Shown one piece after another: positions 50,943 to 60,848 of a DNA stretch of 64,000 bases. Source of the stretch: Prevotellaceae bacterium (GTDB lineage: Bacteria > Bacteroidota > Bacteroidia > Bacteroidales > Paludibacteraceae). The notes beneath the pieces are model-generated. The model had not been told where the DNA came from. It made no database searches and was given only the letters and a program-made list of their open reading frames with translations. The stretch lies in assembly GCA_020636675.1 (NCBI GenBank), contig JACJXK010000011.1, forward strand, positions 1 to 64,000, written 5' to 3'. Both the position numbers and the translations under genes were made by a program. The stretch's first letter is position 1. The number at the start of each line of letters is the position of its first letter.

Positions 50943-53255
50943 TCAGAACGGATAACCTATGGCAAAATGGAACGCAAAATCATCGGACCAACTCAAATTC
51001 CGGAATCGCCAACACTCCGAAGACGAACGGGACGGATCATACGCCTTCACTCCCACATCAAAACGAAGGAGGAAGAATGTGAAATCGAACCTGAGACCGG
51101 CGCCATAAGCCAACGCGATTTCATTGTAGAAGTTGTTGAATTGAAAATGACCCTTAGGCTGCGACTCATAGTCACGCAAGGTCCACACATTGCCGGCATC
51201 AATGAAGGCTGCCATCTCTATCTTCCAGAAAAGCTTGGTGCGATGTTCCACACTCAAGTCAAGTTTTATATCGCCAGACTGCTTCACAAAATCATCTTTG
51301 TTTTCCGAAGAATAACTACCGGGACCCAACGTACGGACAGACCACCCTCTCACCCCATTGGCTCCACCACCAAAGAAACGTTTTTCAAAAGGGACGATCT
51401 GCGCATTTCCATAAGGAAATGCTATTCCGAACCCAAGATGATAGACAATCCTATTTTTCCTGTCTATATATTTGTTCATCGAAAAACTCACATCTCCCTT
51501 CACGTACTGAGAATAAGGAATTCCAGCAATCTCATAAAACCCATCCTTATTTTTCGACTCTCCAGACATACTGTTCACCGCATACAAGAGATTGCCTGCA
51601 CTTTCGAAAGAAGCCCTACAATACGTCTTATTCCTTCGTTTCTGGTTCGACTGGTCGTCATACGTAATCGCGAAACCCGAACTCAAAATGAAATGGTCCG
51701 AATAGCTATCCCGCAACACCGAATATTTAGGTGCGCTATACAGTTGGTCAAAATCAGGATGCGTATTGATGTTGACATAATTCAAATCAACGACATCAAA
51801 ACAATATCGGTAAAAACGGCGCATATTCCAAATATAACGCATCGCTATCGTAGACGATATCTTCTCATACGTATTGGGACGTGTCTGATAATTTCCGGAA
51901 AGGCTGAACTCGGTCTGCGCGTTGATTTTACGACGGAAACTCTTATTTACGAACGGAAACATGAAACGAGGGAAATTAAGACTAACCTCCCCTCCTACAT
52001 CCATTGTGTGTTTGCTCAATATGTTCGTAATTCCGGAATAGGCTTCCTGTGCGTAGCGGCCCTTTAGGCTCAACAATTCGGAACCTCTGAACACATTCTT
52101 ATGCTGGTAGCCGCCATTGACGGCGAAACCCAAATCGCCCCAAGAGTTAGTGCCTTCCAAATCCAAAGAGAAGGACTGCGCCTTACATGGACTGATCAAT
52201 ACGAAACAATCCAACTGGTCCTCCTCGTTCATCAGATTCACAAACTGGATATTCGTGGAACGGACAGCGCCCAGCGAGTTCAGCCGGGAATATGTGCGAT
52301 CCACGAAAAAGCTGCTATAAGACAAATGCGGATAGATGCGGAGCTCGTCATCCAAAACCTTTGGACGCAAAAGAGGCTTGTCCTCATAGAGGATATTCAC
52401 ACACGGCCGGAACTTCAGCGTATCGTATTGCACGGAAGAGCTATAAACCGACCTTGAATTCTTCAAGGTCAGAACATTCACATTCCTTATCGTATACTTA
52501 TGGTGGCGGCTCTCTTCCGTCGAGCCATCGGGCAACGCGACCAAGTATGGCTTCAGATTAAGGCTAATATCCACCTGATTGCTTCCCAACGTGCTATCTG
52601 CCGTATAACTCAGATAATCCTTGTTGAAATAATAATAGCCACGACGCTTCAATATCTTATCCACACGTTCACGCTCATCGTCCAGGACATCCGTATCGAA
52701 CAGCATTCCAGGCTTCAGCAACGACTCCCGTTTCCCATAGAGAGAGAAGATGGAGTCGATTTCCTCATCGCAAGAGAAATCATAGCTTATATTTCTCACC
52801 CTATACGGCCGATTACCTTTGATATAATATGTGACCGTCACCTTCTTGTTTTTTCCGAAAACAGGCCAAGCTTTCACTTCTGCATTTTGGTATCCTTTGG
52901 TCACCAGAAATTTCTGCAGTTCCCGCTCCGACTTCAACGTAAGATACGGATCATAAATGACAGGAGCCTCACCTATGCTACGCAATTGGCGGTTTCGCCA
53001 TTTCGAAGAGTCCCTTCCCGACATATTATAGAAGGAAAGATACAGTTTGTATAAACCGAAGACCTTAAAGTTCGGCTCTTGCCGAAGATACGTCCTCAAC
53101 TCGTTGTCTCCGAAATCCTCGGTCTCGGAGACAATCTCAACCTTATCCAACAAATAGCTATTGTCCGGTACAAATCGAGTGGATGAGCATGACGACAACG
53201 CCAAAACCATCAACAACGGGAGAAGCCACCATACTCTATTTCTCAAGATGCCCAT
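50943..53255 (-). CDS. tamL: Outer-membrane BamA/TamA-family lipoprotein TamL
   Basis: A 770-residue Omp85-superfamily protein. The signal MGILRNRVWWLLPLLMVLAL ends in SSCSS, a lipobox, which marks the lipidated TamA homologue TamL of Bacteroidota. POTRA-like domains span about 35-270 (for example LVTKGYQNAEVKAWPVFG and ILKRRGYYYFNKDYL). The 16-strand barrel fills the rest, with KRFFGGGANGVRGWSVRTLG near 630 (the conserved V-R-G-W/F region that plugs the barrel) and a C-terminal strand FAFHFAIGYPF. It helps insert outer-membrane or surface proteins together with a TamB partner, not seen here. Confidence 0.88.
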   Translation of the reverse strand: MGILRNRVWWLLPLLMVLALSSCSSTRFVPDNSYLLDKVEIVSETEDFGDNELRTYLRQEPNFKVFGLYKLYLSFYNMSGRDSSKWRNRQLRSIGEAPVIYDPYLTLKSERELQKFLVTKGYQNAEVKAWPVFGKNKKVTVTYYIKGNRPYRVRNISYDFSCDEEIDSIFSLYGKRESLLKPGMLFDTDVLDDERERVDKILKRRGYYYFNKDYLSYTADSTLGSNQVDISLNLKPYLVALPDGSTEESRHHKYTIRNVNVLTLKNSRSVYSSSVQYDTLKFRPCVNILYEDKPLLRPKVLDDELRIYPHLSYSSFFVDRTYSRLNSLGAVRSTNIQFVNLMNEEDQLDCFVLISPCKAQSFSLDLEGTNSWGDLGFAVNGGYQHKNVFRGSELLSLKGRYAQEAYSGITNILSKHTMDVGGEVSLNFPRFMFPFVNKSFRRKINAQTEFSLSGNYQTRPNTYEKISSTIAMRYIWNMRRFYRYCFDVVDLNYVNINTHPDFDQLYSAPKYSVLRDSYSDHFILSSGFAITYDDQSNQKRRNKTYCRASFESAGNLLYAVNSMSGESKNKDGFYEIAGIPYSQYVKGDVSFSMNKYIDRKNRIVYHLGFGIAFPYGNAQIVPFEKRFFGGGANGVRGWSVRTLGPGSYSSENKDDFVKQSGDIKLDLSVEHRTKLFWKIEMAAFIDAGNVWTLRDYESQPKGHFQFNNFYNEIALAYGAGLRFDFTFFLLRFDVGVKAYDPSRSSSECWRFRNLSWSDDFAFHFAIGYPF

Positions 53256-53317
53256 CTTATGCCAATCTAAATAAATTATCAGACGCTCTTCAATTTTTTA
53301 TGCCGAAAATCGAGACA

Positions 53318-53325
53318 CAAAGATA
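53318..53325 (-). promoter_or_regulatory. Predicted -7 element of tamL
   Basis: On the minus strand TATCTTTG fits TAnnTTTG and lies 63-70 bases before the tamL start. No clear -33 box was found. Confidence 0.5.
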
Positions 53326-53378
53326 ATTCTTTCATTTTTAGTAAAAACACATTGCAATCATTAAAATATATGTATTTA

Positions 53379-53411
53379 TTGCGACATACAAGTCTATTTT
53401 TGTTAATTTTG
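53379..53411 (+). promoter_or_regulatory. Predicted promoter of glmM
   Basis: TAATTTTG at 53404-53411 fits TAnnTTTG, with a TTG at 53379-53381 about 22 bases before it. The glmM start is 38 bases downstream. Confidence 0.6.
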
Positions 53412-53448
53412 CCCTATCGAAAAAGATACATAATCAATAAAAACTAAA

Positions 53449-54840
53449 ATGACACTTATTAAATCTATTTCAGGTATAAGAGGTACCATAGGTGGAGTTG
53501 CAGGAGACGGACTAAGTCCTCTCGATGTCGTGAAATTTACCGCCGCCTACGGGTCTTGGATTAAGAAAAACAGCAGTGTAAAGAATAAGACAGTTGTGGT
53601 GGGGCGCGATGCCCGTATCTCAGGAGAGATGGTAGACCACTTGGTTACAGGCACATTGATGGGAATGGGCATGAACGTGATCAATATCGGACTTGCCTCC
53701 ACTCCTACAACAGAGATTGCCGTGCAGAAAGAGGGAGCTTGCGGAGGCATCATACTCACCGCCAGCCATAACCCTAAACAGTGGAACGCGCTTAAACTGC
53801 TTAACGAGCACGGAGAATTTTTGAGCGACAAGGATGGGAAAGAGGTTTTGTCCATCGCAGAAAAAGAAGCCTTCACCTTCTCCGAGGTGGACGAGTTAGG
53901 CAATGTGACAAGGAAAGACAATTACAACCAAATACATATCAACGACGTTCTCCAACTAAAATTGGTAGATGTCGAGGCCATAAAGAAAGCCGATTTCAAG
54001 GTCGCCATTGACTGCGTCAATTCCGTGGGCGGACTCATACTTCCGGAATTGCTCGACAAATTGGGTGTAAAGAATGTAATCAAGCTCAACTGCGAACCCA
54101 CAGGCAACTTCGCCCACAATCCGGAACCACTTCCTGCCCACCTGACGGGCATCTCCGAACTGATAAAGAAAGAAAAAGCCGACGTCGGTTTTGTTGTCGA
54201 CCCTGACGTGGACAGATTGGCCATGATATGTGAGGACGGCGATATGTTTGGAGAAGAATATACCTTGGTCTCCGTAGCCGACTACGTTCTTTCCCATACG
54301 CCAGGAAACACGGTTTCCAATCTCAGCTCCACCCGTGCGTTGAGAGACGTGACACGCAAACACGGCGGGGTTTACAACGCTGCTGCGGTAGGCGAGGTGA
54401 ATGTGGTGACGAAGATGAAGGAGACGAAAGCCACCATCGGAGGCGAAGGCAACGGAGGAGTAATCTACCCGGAAAGCCATTACGGGCGGGATGCTCTCGT
54501 AGGCATCGCACTATTCCTTTCCCTCTTGGCGAAGAAAAAGATGAAGGTGTCCGAACTGCGCAAGACGTATCCGGAATACTACATCTCCAAAAACAAGATC
54601 CAGCTTACGCCGGAGATCGACGTGGATGCCGTATTAGCGGCCATGAAGAACAAATATAAGAACGAGGAGGTAAACGACATCGACGGAGTCAAGGTCGACT
54701 TCGCAGACAAATGGGTTCACCTCCGCAAATCGAATACGGAACCTATTATCCGCATATACTCTGAGGCTTCCAGCATGAAGGAGGCCGACGATTTAGCCCA
54801 AAAAATCATGGGCGAGATAAAAGAGATTGCAGGCATATAG
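53449..54840 (+). CDS. glmM: Phosphoglucosamine mutase
   Basis: A 463-residue alpha-D-phosphohexomutase. The phosphoserine loop is ILTASHNPKQWNALKLLN with catalytic Ser106. The metal loop is FVVDPDVDRLAMI near 242, the sugar-binding loop GGEGNGGVIYPESHYGRDAL near 330, and the phosphate-binding loop RKSNTEPIIRIYSEA near 430. Several Bacteroidota hexomutases share this form; GlmM, which makes glucosamine-1-phosphate for cell-wall precursors, is the best fit. A phosphomannomutase/phosphoglucomutase role cannot be excluded. A long terminator follows. Confidence 0.86.
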   Translation: MTLIKSISGIRGTIGGVAGDGLSPLDVVKFTAAYGSWIKKNSSVKNKTVVVGRDARISGEMVDHLVTGTLMGMGMNVINIGLASTPTTEIAVQKEGACGGIILTASHNPKQWNALKLLNEHGEFLSDKDGKEVLSIAEKEAFTFSEVDELGNVTRKDNYNQIHINDVLQLKLVDVEAIKKADFKVAIDCVNSVGGLILPELLDKLGVKNVIKLNCEPTGNFAHNPEPLPAHLTGISELIKKEKADVGFVVDPDVDRLAMICEDGDMFGEEYTLVSVADYVLSHTPGNTVSNLSSTRALRDVTRKHGGVYNAAAVGEVNVVTKMKETKATIGGEGNGGVIYPESHYGRDALVGIALFLSLLAKKKMKVSELRKTYPEYYISKNKIQLTPEIDVDAVLAAMKNKYKNEEVNDIDGVKVDFADKWVHLRKSNTEPIIRIYSEASSMKEADDLAQKIMGEIKEIAGI

Positions 54841-54854
54841 CCAGACCGAATATA

Positions 54855-54909
54855 CGAAAAAAAGGCAGGGGGATTTTTCCGATGGAAAAATCCCCCTGCC
54901 TTTTTTTCG
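54855..54909. terminator. Long bidirectional terminator after glmM
   Basis: A near-perfect hairpin of about 26 bp: CGAAAAAAAGGCAGGGGGAT pairs with ATCCCCCTGCCTTTTTTTCG, plus TTTTCC/GGAAAA beside the GAT loop. The A- and T-runs on each side fit termination in both directions, for glmM and for the convergent gene at 54966. Confidence 0.9.
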
Positions 54910-54965
54910 TATCGGCAAACTTCGTTTCCAACGGAAACAGAAGCCTCGCTGACTACTATGACTTA

Positions 54966-55748
54966 TCATTTACGTAAGAATACGGTCTGTCCATCTTCCG
55001 GCACACTACCCTTCTTTACTTTGTTATACCAACGGATTTCCCATTTCCGGAGGCCAAACTCCTTGGCTATCGACTCATAAGTATCTCCCCTACGGGCTAT
55101 AACCGCCTTTCTTCCATCAACCTTCTCCACCTTATGGTTTGTGGTAGAAGGCACCGTACCCATCGAACTTTCAGACAGATAATTGGACTCCACATTCACC
55201 TCTTCTTTCTTTTCTTCATCCCGTTTCGAAGGCACATTTTCACATGTATCATATTTATACAACTCATACGTCTCGATAATATCAATCAAACGATCCGCAT
55301 ATTTGGGGTCAGTAGCATATCCACACTCTTTCAACCCTTTAGCCCAACCTTTATAGTCTGTCACCTTCATCTGGTATAGCTTTTCATAACGAGTCTTCTT
55401 CAAAAACCGAGAATGGTCCTCAAATGACTCCTCCGCTTTTTTATATTTACGGAAACAGTCGTCTTTAATATCGTCGTCATGATAGACCCTGTCGCCCGTC
55501 CATCCGTAACACTTGATTCCGAAATGGTTGTTGCTCTCCTTGGTGAGTTGACTATTGCCGGATCCCGACTCCAATATGCCTTGGGCCAACGTGATACTGG
55601 CCGGAATACGATGTTTCAGCATATTGTCGATGGCGATGCCCTTATATTTGTCTATATAGTCGATAGTTGCCTGACTTTTTTTAGTCTGGGCAAATAGAAT
55701 GGAAGAAAGGAGGCAAAATGCCAAAAAAAAGACACTTCTTTTGTTCAT
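54966..55748 (-). CDS. Secreted endo-beta-N-acetylglucosaminidase with LysM domain
   Basis: A 260-residue peptidoglycan hydrolase. A signal peptide (MNKRSVFFLAFCLLSSILFA) precedes a glucosaminidase domain at about 28-165: ITLAQGILESGSGNSQLTKE carries the catalytic Glu, and NNHFGIKCYGWTGDRVYHDD follows. A linker of low complexity leads to a C-terminal LysM-like domain (VIARRGDTYESIAKEFGLRK, about 213-258) that should bind the glycan. It probably acts in the periplasm on cell-wall turnover. It is convergent with glmM. Confidence 0.88.
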   Translation of the reverse strand: MNKRSVFFLAFCLLSSILFAQTKKSQATIDYIDKYKGIAIDNMLKHRIPASITLAQGILESGSGNSQLTKESNNHFGIKCYGWTGDRVYHDDDIKDDCFRKYKKAEESFEDHSRFLKKTRYEKLYQMKVTDYKGWAKGLKECGYATDPKYADRLIDIIETYELYKYDTCENVPSKRDEEKKEEVNVESNYLSESSMGTVPSTTNHKVEKVDGRKAVIARRGDTYESIAKEFGLRKWEIRWYNKVKKGSVPEDGQTVFLRK

Positions 55749-55822
55749 TACTATTGATTAAGATTTTCGCAAAAATAGCTAAACTTTGTCGTACTAACCA
55801 ATTAGATAGATAAGTTTTTTCC

Positions 55823-55830
55823 TAAATTTG
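55823..55830 (+). promoter_or_regulatory. Predicted -7 element of the cytidine deaminase gene
   Basis: TAAATTTG fits TAnnTTTG. It overlaps a GTG that could otherwise be taken as the start, and so supports the downstream ATG at 55875 as the true start. Confidence 0.5.
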
Positions 55831-55874
55831 TGGATAAACAGATTTTCAGAAAGGACAAACAGGACAAAAACATC

Positions 55875-56342
55875 ATGAGAAGAGAGAAATACATACTTGA
55901 GGTGGAGAATTTGACATGGTCAGAACTCGGAGAAGAAGCGAAATCGACCATTTTGAGAGCTAAGGAGAATAGCGGAAAGGCATATTCCCCATATTCAAAG
56001 TTCTCCGTAGGTGCAGCCATACTCCTCAACGACGGGAATCTCATCGACGGCAACAATCAGGAGAACATTGCCTACCCCAGCGGACTATGCGCCGAGCGCG
56101 TCGCCGTATTCTCTGCAGGAGCCACGCACCCAGATGTTCCTATCAAGATTCTAGCCATAGCCGCACAAACAGACGGCAAATTCACGGACAACCCCATCTC
56201 TCCTTGCGGCGCATGCCGTCAGGTATTATCGGAATGCGAGACCAGATACGGACAAGAGATGGAAATATACCTCTTCGGGGAAAAATACATCTACCATATC
56301 CACGGTGCCAAACACCTACTACCCATCACCTTCAGTTTCTGA
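55875..56342 (+). CDS. cdd: Cytidine deaminase
   Basis: A 155-residue homotetrameric-type cytidine deaminase that turns (deoxy)cytidine into (deoxy)uridine for pyrimidine salvage. Zinc-site motifs are GLCAERVAVFSAGATH (Cys and catalytic Glu) and SPCGACRQVLSE (two Cys). SPYSKFSVGAAILLNDG near residue 35 binds the substrate. The frame is open from GTG 55830, but that codon lies inside the predicted -7 element, and ATG 55875 gives the normal length. Confidence 0.92.
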   Translation: MRREKYILEVENLTWSELGEEAKSTILRAKENSGKAYSPYSKFSVGAAILLNDGNLIDGNNQENIAYPSGLCAERVAVFSAGATHPDVPIKILAIAAQTDGKFTDNPISPCGACRQVLSECETRYGQEMEIYLFGEKYIYHIHGAKHLLPITFSF

Positions 56343-56489
56343 ACACGAACACAATCCAACGATTCGACAAGAGATGAGACAGTAGAGACATACGGGAACA
56401 GGGAGCACCATCTTCATACAAAACGAAGGAGACTCGGATTGGACACCGAATCTCCTTTTCAATTTCTTCTTCCAACAAGAAAAATCCCA

Positions 56490-58679
56490 TTAGTTGCCCA
56501 TCTCAGAAAGAAACTTGATACGGACAAGGCGAATCTCCTCTTCCGTATAATCCTCGGCACCCAAATCTTCAATAGCCTGATTGATGTCATCAGATTCAGC
56601 CTCCTCCTTGAAATAACCAAACACCTCGTCTATACGGTCCTGATCCATAATCTGAGAAAGGAAGTAGTTGATGTTGATCTTCGTCCCCGAATAGACGATG
56701 GCCTCAATTTCGTCCAACAGCTCACTAAAATCCAATCCTTTTGACTCCGCGATATCGTCCAACGCGATTTTTCTGTCAATAGCCTGAATGATGGACACCT
56801 TCAACTTTGACTTGTTAGCCACCGAACGGACCCTCAAATCTTCAGGACGCTCTATTTCATTTTCCTGAACATGCGTGCGGATAAGTTTAACGAAGTCTTC
56901 GCCAAAACGCTTTGCCTTACCGGCACCCACGCCCGGAATATTCTGCAACTCATCCAATGTGATAGGATAAGTGGTGGCCATGGCCTCCAATGAAGGGTCT
57001 TGGAAGATGACGAAAGGAGGTAATCCTAACGTTTTGGACATCTTCTTCCTCAAATCCTTCAGCATGGAGAAAAGCTCCGGATCGACGGCGCAAGAACCGC
57101 CCTTCAACGGCACCTCGTCCTCGACATCCTCCTCATCCTCGCTCTCATCCGTCACAAGGAACGACTTTGGCTTTGCCAAAAAAGCCTTGCCGGCCTTAGT
57201 CACCTTCAGTATGCCATAATTTTCAATGTCCTTTGTTATATAACCTTCAAACATGGCCTGTTGGATGACAGTCTGCCACGTACGCTCACTCTCATCCTTA
57301 CCCTCACCGAAAGTATCAAGATCATCGTGTCCATAAGACTGCACGTCGGCAGTCTCATTACCCATAACTACATCAATTACATGTTCCGTCTTAAATTTCT
57401 CGTTCAACGCTATGATGGTTTCTAAAACCGTACATAGAAACTCTTTCCCTTCCACTTGTTTTTTAGGATTTAAACAATTATCACAATTACCACAATTCTC
57501 ATCCGTATACTCCTCACCAAAATAGTGCAACAGCACCCTCCTCCTACAGATGGAAGATTCGGCATAAGCAGCCGTCTCCAAAAGGAGCTGTTTTCCTATC
57601 TCCTGTTCCGCCAATGGTTTTCCCTGCATAAACTTCTCCAGCTTCTGCAAATCCTTTTTCGAATAGAAGGCTATACAACGGCCTTCTCCGCCGTCGCGGC
57701 CGGCGCGGCCCGTCTCCTGATAATACCCCTCCAAACTCTTAGGAATATCATAATGGATGACATAACGCACGTCCGGTTTGTCGATACCCATTCCGAAAGC
57801 AATGGTAGCCACAATCACATCCACCTTTTCCATCAGGAAGCTGTCCTGGTTGCCAGAACGTGTGGAACTATCCATTCCCGCATGATAGGCCAAAGCATTG
57901 ATACCGTTCACTCTCAGAGTTTCGGCCAGTTCCTCCACCTTCTTGCGGCTCAGACAATATATAATTCCGGACTTACCTTCTTGTGTCTTTATATACTTAA
58001 TAATCTCCTTGTCTATATCGTCATTCTTAGGCCGCACCTCATAATAAAGGTTCGCCCGGTTGAAAGACGATTTGAACACGGTCGCATCCGTCATGCCAAG
58101 ACTCTTCTGAATGTCATGCTGCACCTTCGGCGTAGCAGTGGCAGTCAAAGCTATGACAGCAGCCTTTTGTCCTATTTCATTGATGATAGGCCGTATCCGT
58201 CTGTATTCAGGACGGAAATCGTGCCCCCACTCGGAAATGCAATGGGCCTCGTCCACGGCATAAAATGATATCTTTATCTGCCTCAGGAATTCCACATTCT
58301 CTTCTTTCGTCAAAGACTCCGGCGCAACGTACAACAACTTCGTCTTGCCGGAAAGGATGTCCGACTTCACATTATCTATCGCCACCTTCGACAACGAAGA
58401 GTTTATAAAATGTGCTATGCCGTCTTCCTCGCTGAAGTTTCGCATCGCATCGACCTGATTCTTCATCAAGGCTATCAACGGCGAAATGACAATTGCAGTC
58501 CCCTCCATCATGAGTGATGGCAACTGATAGCATAGTGACTTCCCGCCTCCGGTAGGCATCAACACAAACGTATCTTTTTCTTCAAGAACATTGTGTATAA
58601 TCGCCTCCTGATTTCCCTTGAACGTATCAAATCCGAAATACAACTTCAGTTGCTCCGTAAGTTCGTTAAAATTTACCAT
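56490..58679 (-). CDS. recQ: ATP-dependent DNA helicase RecQ
   Basis: A 729-residue RecQ helicase. Helicase motifs in order: MPTGGGKSLCYQLPSLM (I) near 40, FYAVDEAHCISEWGHDFRPE (II) near 135, ALTATATPKVQ (III), IIYCLSRKKVEELA (IV) near 238, TIAFGMGIDKPDVRYVIHYD (V) near 290 and QETGRAGRDGGEG (VI). A zinc-binding region (CRRRVLLHYFGEEY, CGNCDNC) lies near 380, a winged-helix RQC domain next, and an HRDC domain near 535-610 (LGLPPFVIFQDPSLEAMATT). It follows clpX on the same strand, in the conserved tig-clpP-clpX-recQ order of Bacteroidota. Confidence 0.96.
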   Translation of the reverse strand: MVNFNELTEQLKLYFGFDTFKGNQEAIIHNVLEEKDTFVLMPTGGGKSLCYQLPSLMMEGTAIVISPLIALMKNQVDAMRNFSEEDGIAHFINSSLSKVAIDNVKSDILSGKTKLLYVAPESLTKEENVEFLRQIKISFYAVDEAHCISEWGHDFRPEYRRIRPIINEIGQKAAVIALTATATPKVQHDIQKSLGMTDATVFKSSFNRANLYYEVRPKNDDIDKEIIKYIKTQEGKSGIIYCLSRKKVEELAETLRVNGINALAYHAGMDSSTRSGNQDSFLMEKVDVIVATIAFGMGIDKPDVRYVIHYDIPKSLEGYYQETGRAGRDGGEGRCIAFYSKKDLQKLEKFMQGKPLAEQEIGKQLLLETAAYAESSICRRRVLLHYFGEEYTDENCGNCDNCLNPKKQVEGKEFLCTVLETIIALNEKFKTEHVIDVVMGNETADVQSYGHDDLDTFGEGKDESERTWQTVIQQAMFEGYITKDIENYGILKVTKAGKAFLAKPKSFLVTDESEDEEDVEDEVPLKGGSCAVDPELFSMLKDLRKKMSKTLGLPPFVIFQDPSLEAMATTYPITLDELQNIPGVGAGKAKRFGEDFVKLIRTHVQENEIERPEDLRVRSVANKSKLKVSIIQAIDRKIALDDIAESKGLDFSELLDEIEAIVYSGTKININYFLSQIMDQDRIDEVFGYFKEEAESDDINQAIEDLGAEDYTEEEIRLVRIKFLSEMGN

Positions 58680-58794
58680 AAGGACGTTCTTTTAATTGCT
58701 GAACCAATGAATCGCACCATACGGCAGCTTTCCGAATGCGGGGGCAAAAGTATATACTCTCACTCCATTTTCACAATTTTTTTTTACAAAAAAT

Positions 58795-60027
58795 CTATGC
58801 TGCCTTCAATTTTTCGATATTCGCCTTCTTCATCTTTTCCTCCGCATATTCCAATGTCACATGCAGCGTTTTTTCGTCAGAAGACGGCATTTCATACATA
58901 ACATCTATCATTATAGTCTCCACGATGGAGCGCAAGCCTCTAGCTCCCAACTTAAACTCGACGGCCTTGTCCACGACAAACTCGAAAACCGAGTCGTCGA
59001 ATGTCAGAGTGACGCCATCCATCGCGAACAACTTGATATATTGTTTTACTATTGAGTTCTTAGGCTCCGTAAGAATTCTGCGAAGAGCATTTCTGTCCAA
59101 CTGGTCAAGATGGCACAACATAGGCAGACGTCCGATGATTTCAGGGATAAGTCCGAACGACTTCAAATCCTGAGGCGCCACGTATTGCAACATGTTGTTC
59201 ACATCCAACTTTCCCTGAACCTTGGAAGCCGCATAACCGACCACCTTCGTATTCATACGGTTGGCTATCTTACGCTCTATTCCGTCGAATGCGCCGCCAC
59301 AGATGAAGAGTATGTTTTTGGTGTCCACCGGAATCATCTTCTGATCCGGGTGCTTACGTCCCCCTTGAGGTGGCACATTCACAACCGAACCTTCCAACAA
59401 CTTCAGCAAACCTTGCTGTACACCTTCTCCGCTCACATCTCTCGTGATGGACGGGTTATCACCTTTTCTTGCTATCTTGTCTATCTCATCAATGAAGACG
59501 ATGCCTCTTTCTGCCGATTCCACATCATAATCCGAAACCTGAAGCAGACGGGTCAATATGCTCTCTATGTCTTCTCCCACATATCCAGCCTCCGTCAGGA
59601 CAGTAGCGTCCACGATAGTAAAAGGCACATGCAGCCGTTTTGCTATTGTCTTAGCCAACAACGTTTTTCCTGTACCGGTAGCACCTACCATGACGATGTT
59701 CGATTTCTCTATTTCCACCCCATCGTCCGTACTGTTCTGCATCAGACGTTTATAATGGTTATAAACAGCCACCGACAATGTCTTTTTCGCATCTTCCTGA
59801 CCTATCACATATTGATCCAGGAATTCCTTTATCTCTTTAGGTTTGGGTAGCTCGTCCTTCTCCAATGAAAACTTAGAAGTTCCGGTTTTCTTCTTGCCAT
59901 CATTTATGATACCATAAGCCTGTTCCACACAGAAATTACAGATATAAGCATCCATGCCCGTGATCAACAGGTCCGTCTCCTTCTTCGGTCTTCCGCAAAA
60001 GCTACACCTTTCTACTGTTTTTGCCAT
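58795..60027 (-). CDS. clpX: ClpXP protease ATPase subunit ClpX
   Basis: A 410-residue AAA+ unfoldase. The N-terminal zinc-binding domain has CSFCGRPKKETD and CNFCVEQAYG. The Walker A motif is VGATGTGKTLLAKTIA near 113, Walker B GIVFIDEIDKIARKG near 172, and the pore loop YVGEDIESIL near 148. The sensor region and the tripeptide loop for ClpP contact are in place. It unfolds substrates and feeds them to ClpP. It lies 47 bases after clpP. It is not the T6SS ATPase ClpV. Confidence 0.98.
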   Translation of the reverse strand: MAKTVERCSFCGRPKKETDLLITGMDAYICNFCVEQAYGIINDGKKKTGTSKFSLEKDELPKPKEIKEFLDQYVIGQEDAKKTLSVAVYNHYKRLMQNSTDDGVEIEKSNIVMVGATGTGKTLLAKTIAKRLHVPFTIVDATVLTEAGYVGEDIESILTRLLQVSDYDVESAERGIVFIDEIDKIARKGDNPSITRDVSGEGVQQGLLKLLEGSVVNVPPQGGRKHPDQKMIPVDTKNILFICGGAFDGIERKIANRMNTKVVGYAASKVQGKLDVNNMLQYVAPQDLKSFGLIPEIIGRLPMLCHLDQLDRNALRRILTEPKNSIVKQYIKLFAMDGVTLTFDDSVFEFVVDKAVEFKLGARGLRSIVETIMIDVMYEMPSSDEKTLHVTLEYAEEKMKKANIEKLKAA

Positions 60028-60074
60028 TTTTATGTTTTATTCAATTAAAAAAGGATGAAAGAATATGTCTCCTT

Positions 60075-60752
60075 CTATTTCTTCTCCCTAACAAGGATTT
60101 CATCTACCATGCCATAGGCCTTAGCCTCTTCCGCCGTCATCCAATAGTCACGATCGGAGTCCTTCTCTATCTTCTCGTAAGAATTTCCGGAATGATCTGC
60201 TATGATGGTATAAAGTTCCTTTTTTAACTTCTGTATTTCACGGGCCGTGATTTCAATATCAGAGGCCTGCCCTTGTGCTCCGCCCATAGGCTGGTGAATC
60301 ATGATGCGGGCATGTTTCAGAGCCGAGCGTTTGCCTTTTGTTCCTGCCACCATCAGGACGGCTCCCATGGACGCAGCCATGCCCGTACAGATAGTTGCCA
60401 CATCGCATCCTATATATTGCATGGTATCATAGATACCCAATCCCGCATAAACGGAACCACCGGGAGTATTCAGATAGATGGAGATATCCTTTCCCGGATC
60501 GGAAGAGTCCAAATACAAGAGCTGGGCTTGAATGACATTTGCCGTATAATCGTCCACCTGAGTGCCCAAAAATATGATTCTGTCCATCATCAGTCTCGAA
60601 AACACATCCATCTGCGTCACGTTCAACTGGCGCTCTTCCAATATACTTGGAGATATATAACCGTAGTTACTGGACATACTAACATATTGATCCAGGGCTA
60701 ACCCATTCATACCCAAGTGACCAGTAGCAAATTTTCTAAAATCGTTATTCAT
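60075..60752 (-). CDS. clpP: ATP-dependent Clp protease proteolytic subunit
   Basis: A 225-residue serine protease that forms the ClpXP barrel. ATICTGMAASMGAVLMVAGT holds the active Ser, ARIMIHQPMGGAQGQASDIE the His, and the Asp follows near residue 190. The N-terminus after ATG 60752 (MNNDFRKFATGHLG) matches Bacteroidota ClpP; an ATG four codons upstream (60764) is also possible. It precedes clpX on the same strand and lies downstream of tig, as in related genomes. Confidence 0.97.
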   Translation of the reverse strand: MNNDFRKFATGHLGMNGLALDQYVSMSSNYGYISPSILEERQLNVTQMDVFSRLMMDRIIFLGTQVDDYTANVIQAQLLYLDSSDPGKDISIYLNTPGGSVYAGLGIYDTMQYIGCDVATICTGMAASMGAVLMVAGTKGKRSALKHARIMIHQPMGGAQGQASDIEITAREIQKLKKELYTIIADHSGNSYEKIEKDSDRDYWMTAEEAKAYGMVDEILVREKK

Positions 60753-60848
60753 ATTATTATACATTTTTCATTAAAAACAAGCCATAAAGATCTGTTTTGA
60801 TCATCATCTTCCTTTATCTTTAAGTAGGAACTAATATAAACATTTTTC

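Noticed and set aside
50967..52067. 366-codon plus-strand open frame
   Set aside because: Antisense to tamL; composition rich in Arg, His and Ile as expected of a shadow frame.
58795..60027. ClpX considered as the missing T6SS ATPase
   Set aside because: It has the ClpX zinc-binding N-terminus and a single AAA+ module, and sits beside clpP. ClpV has two AAA+ modules and a different N-terminus.
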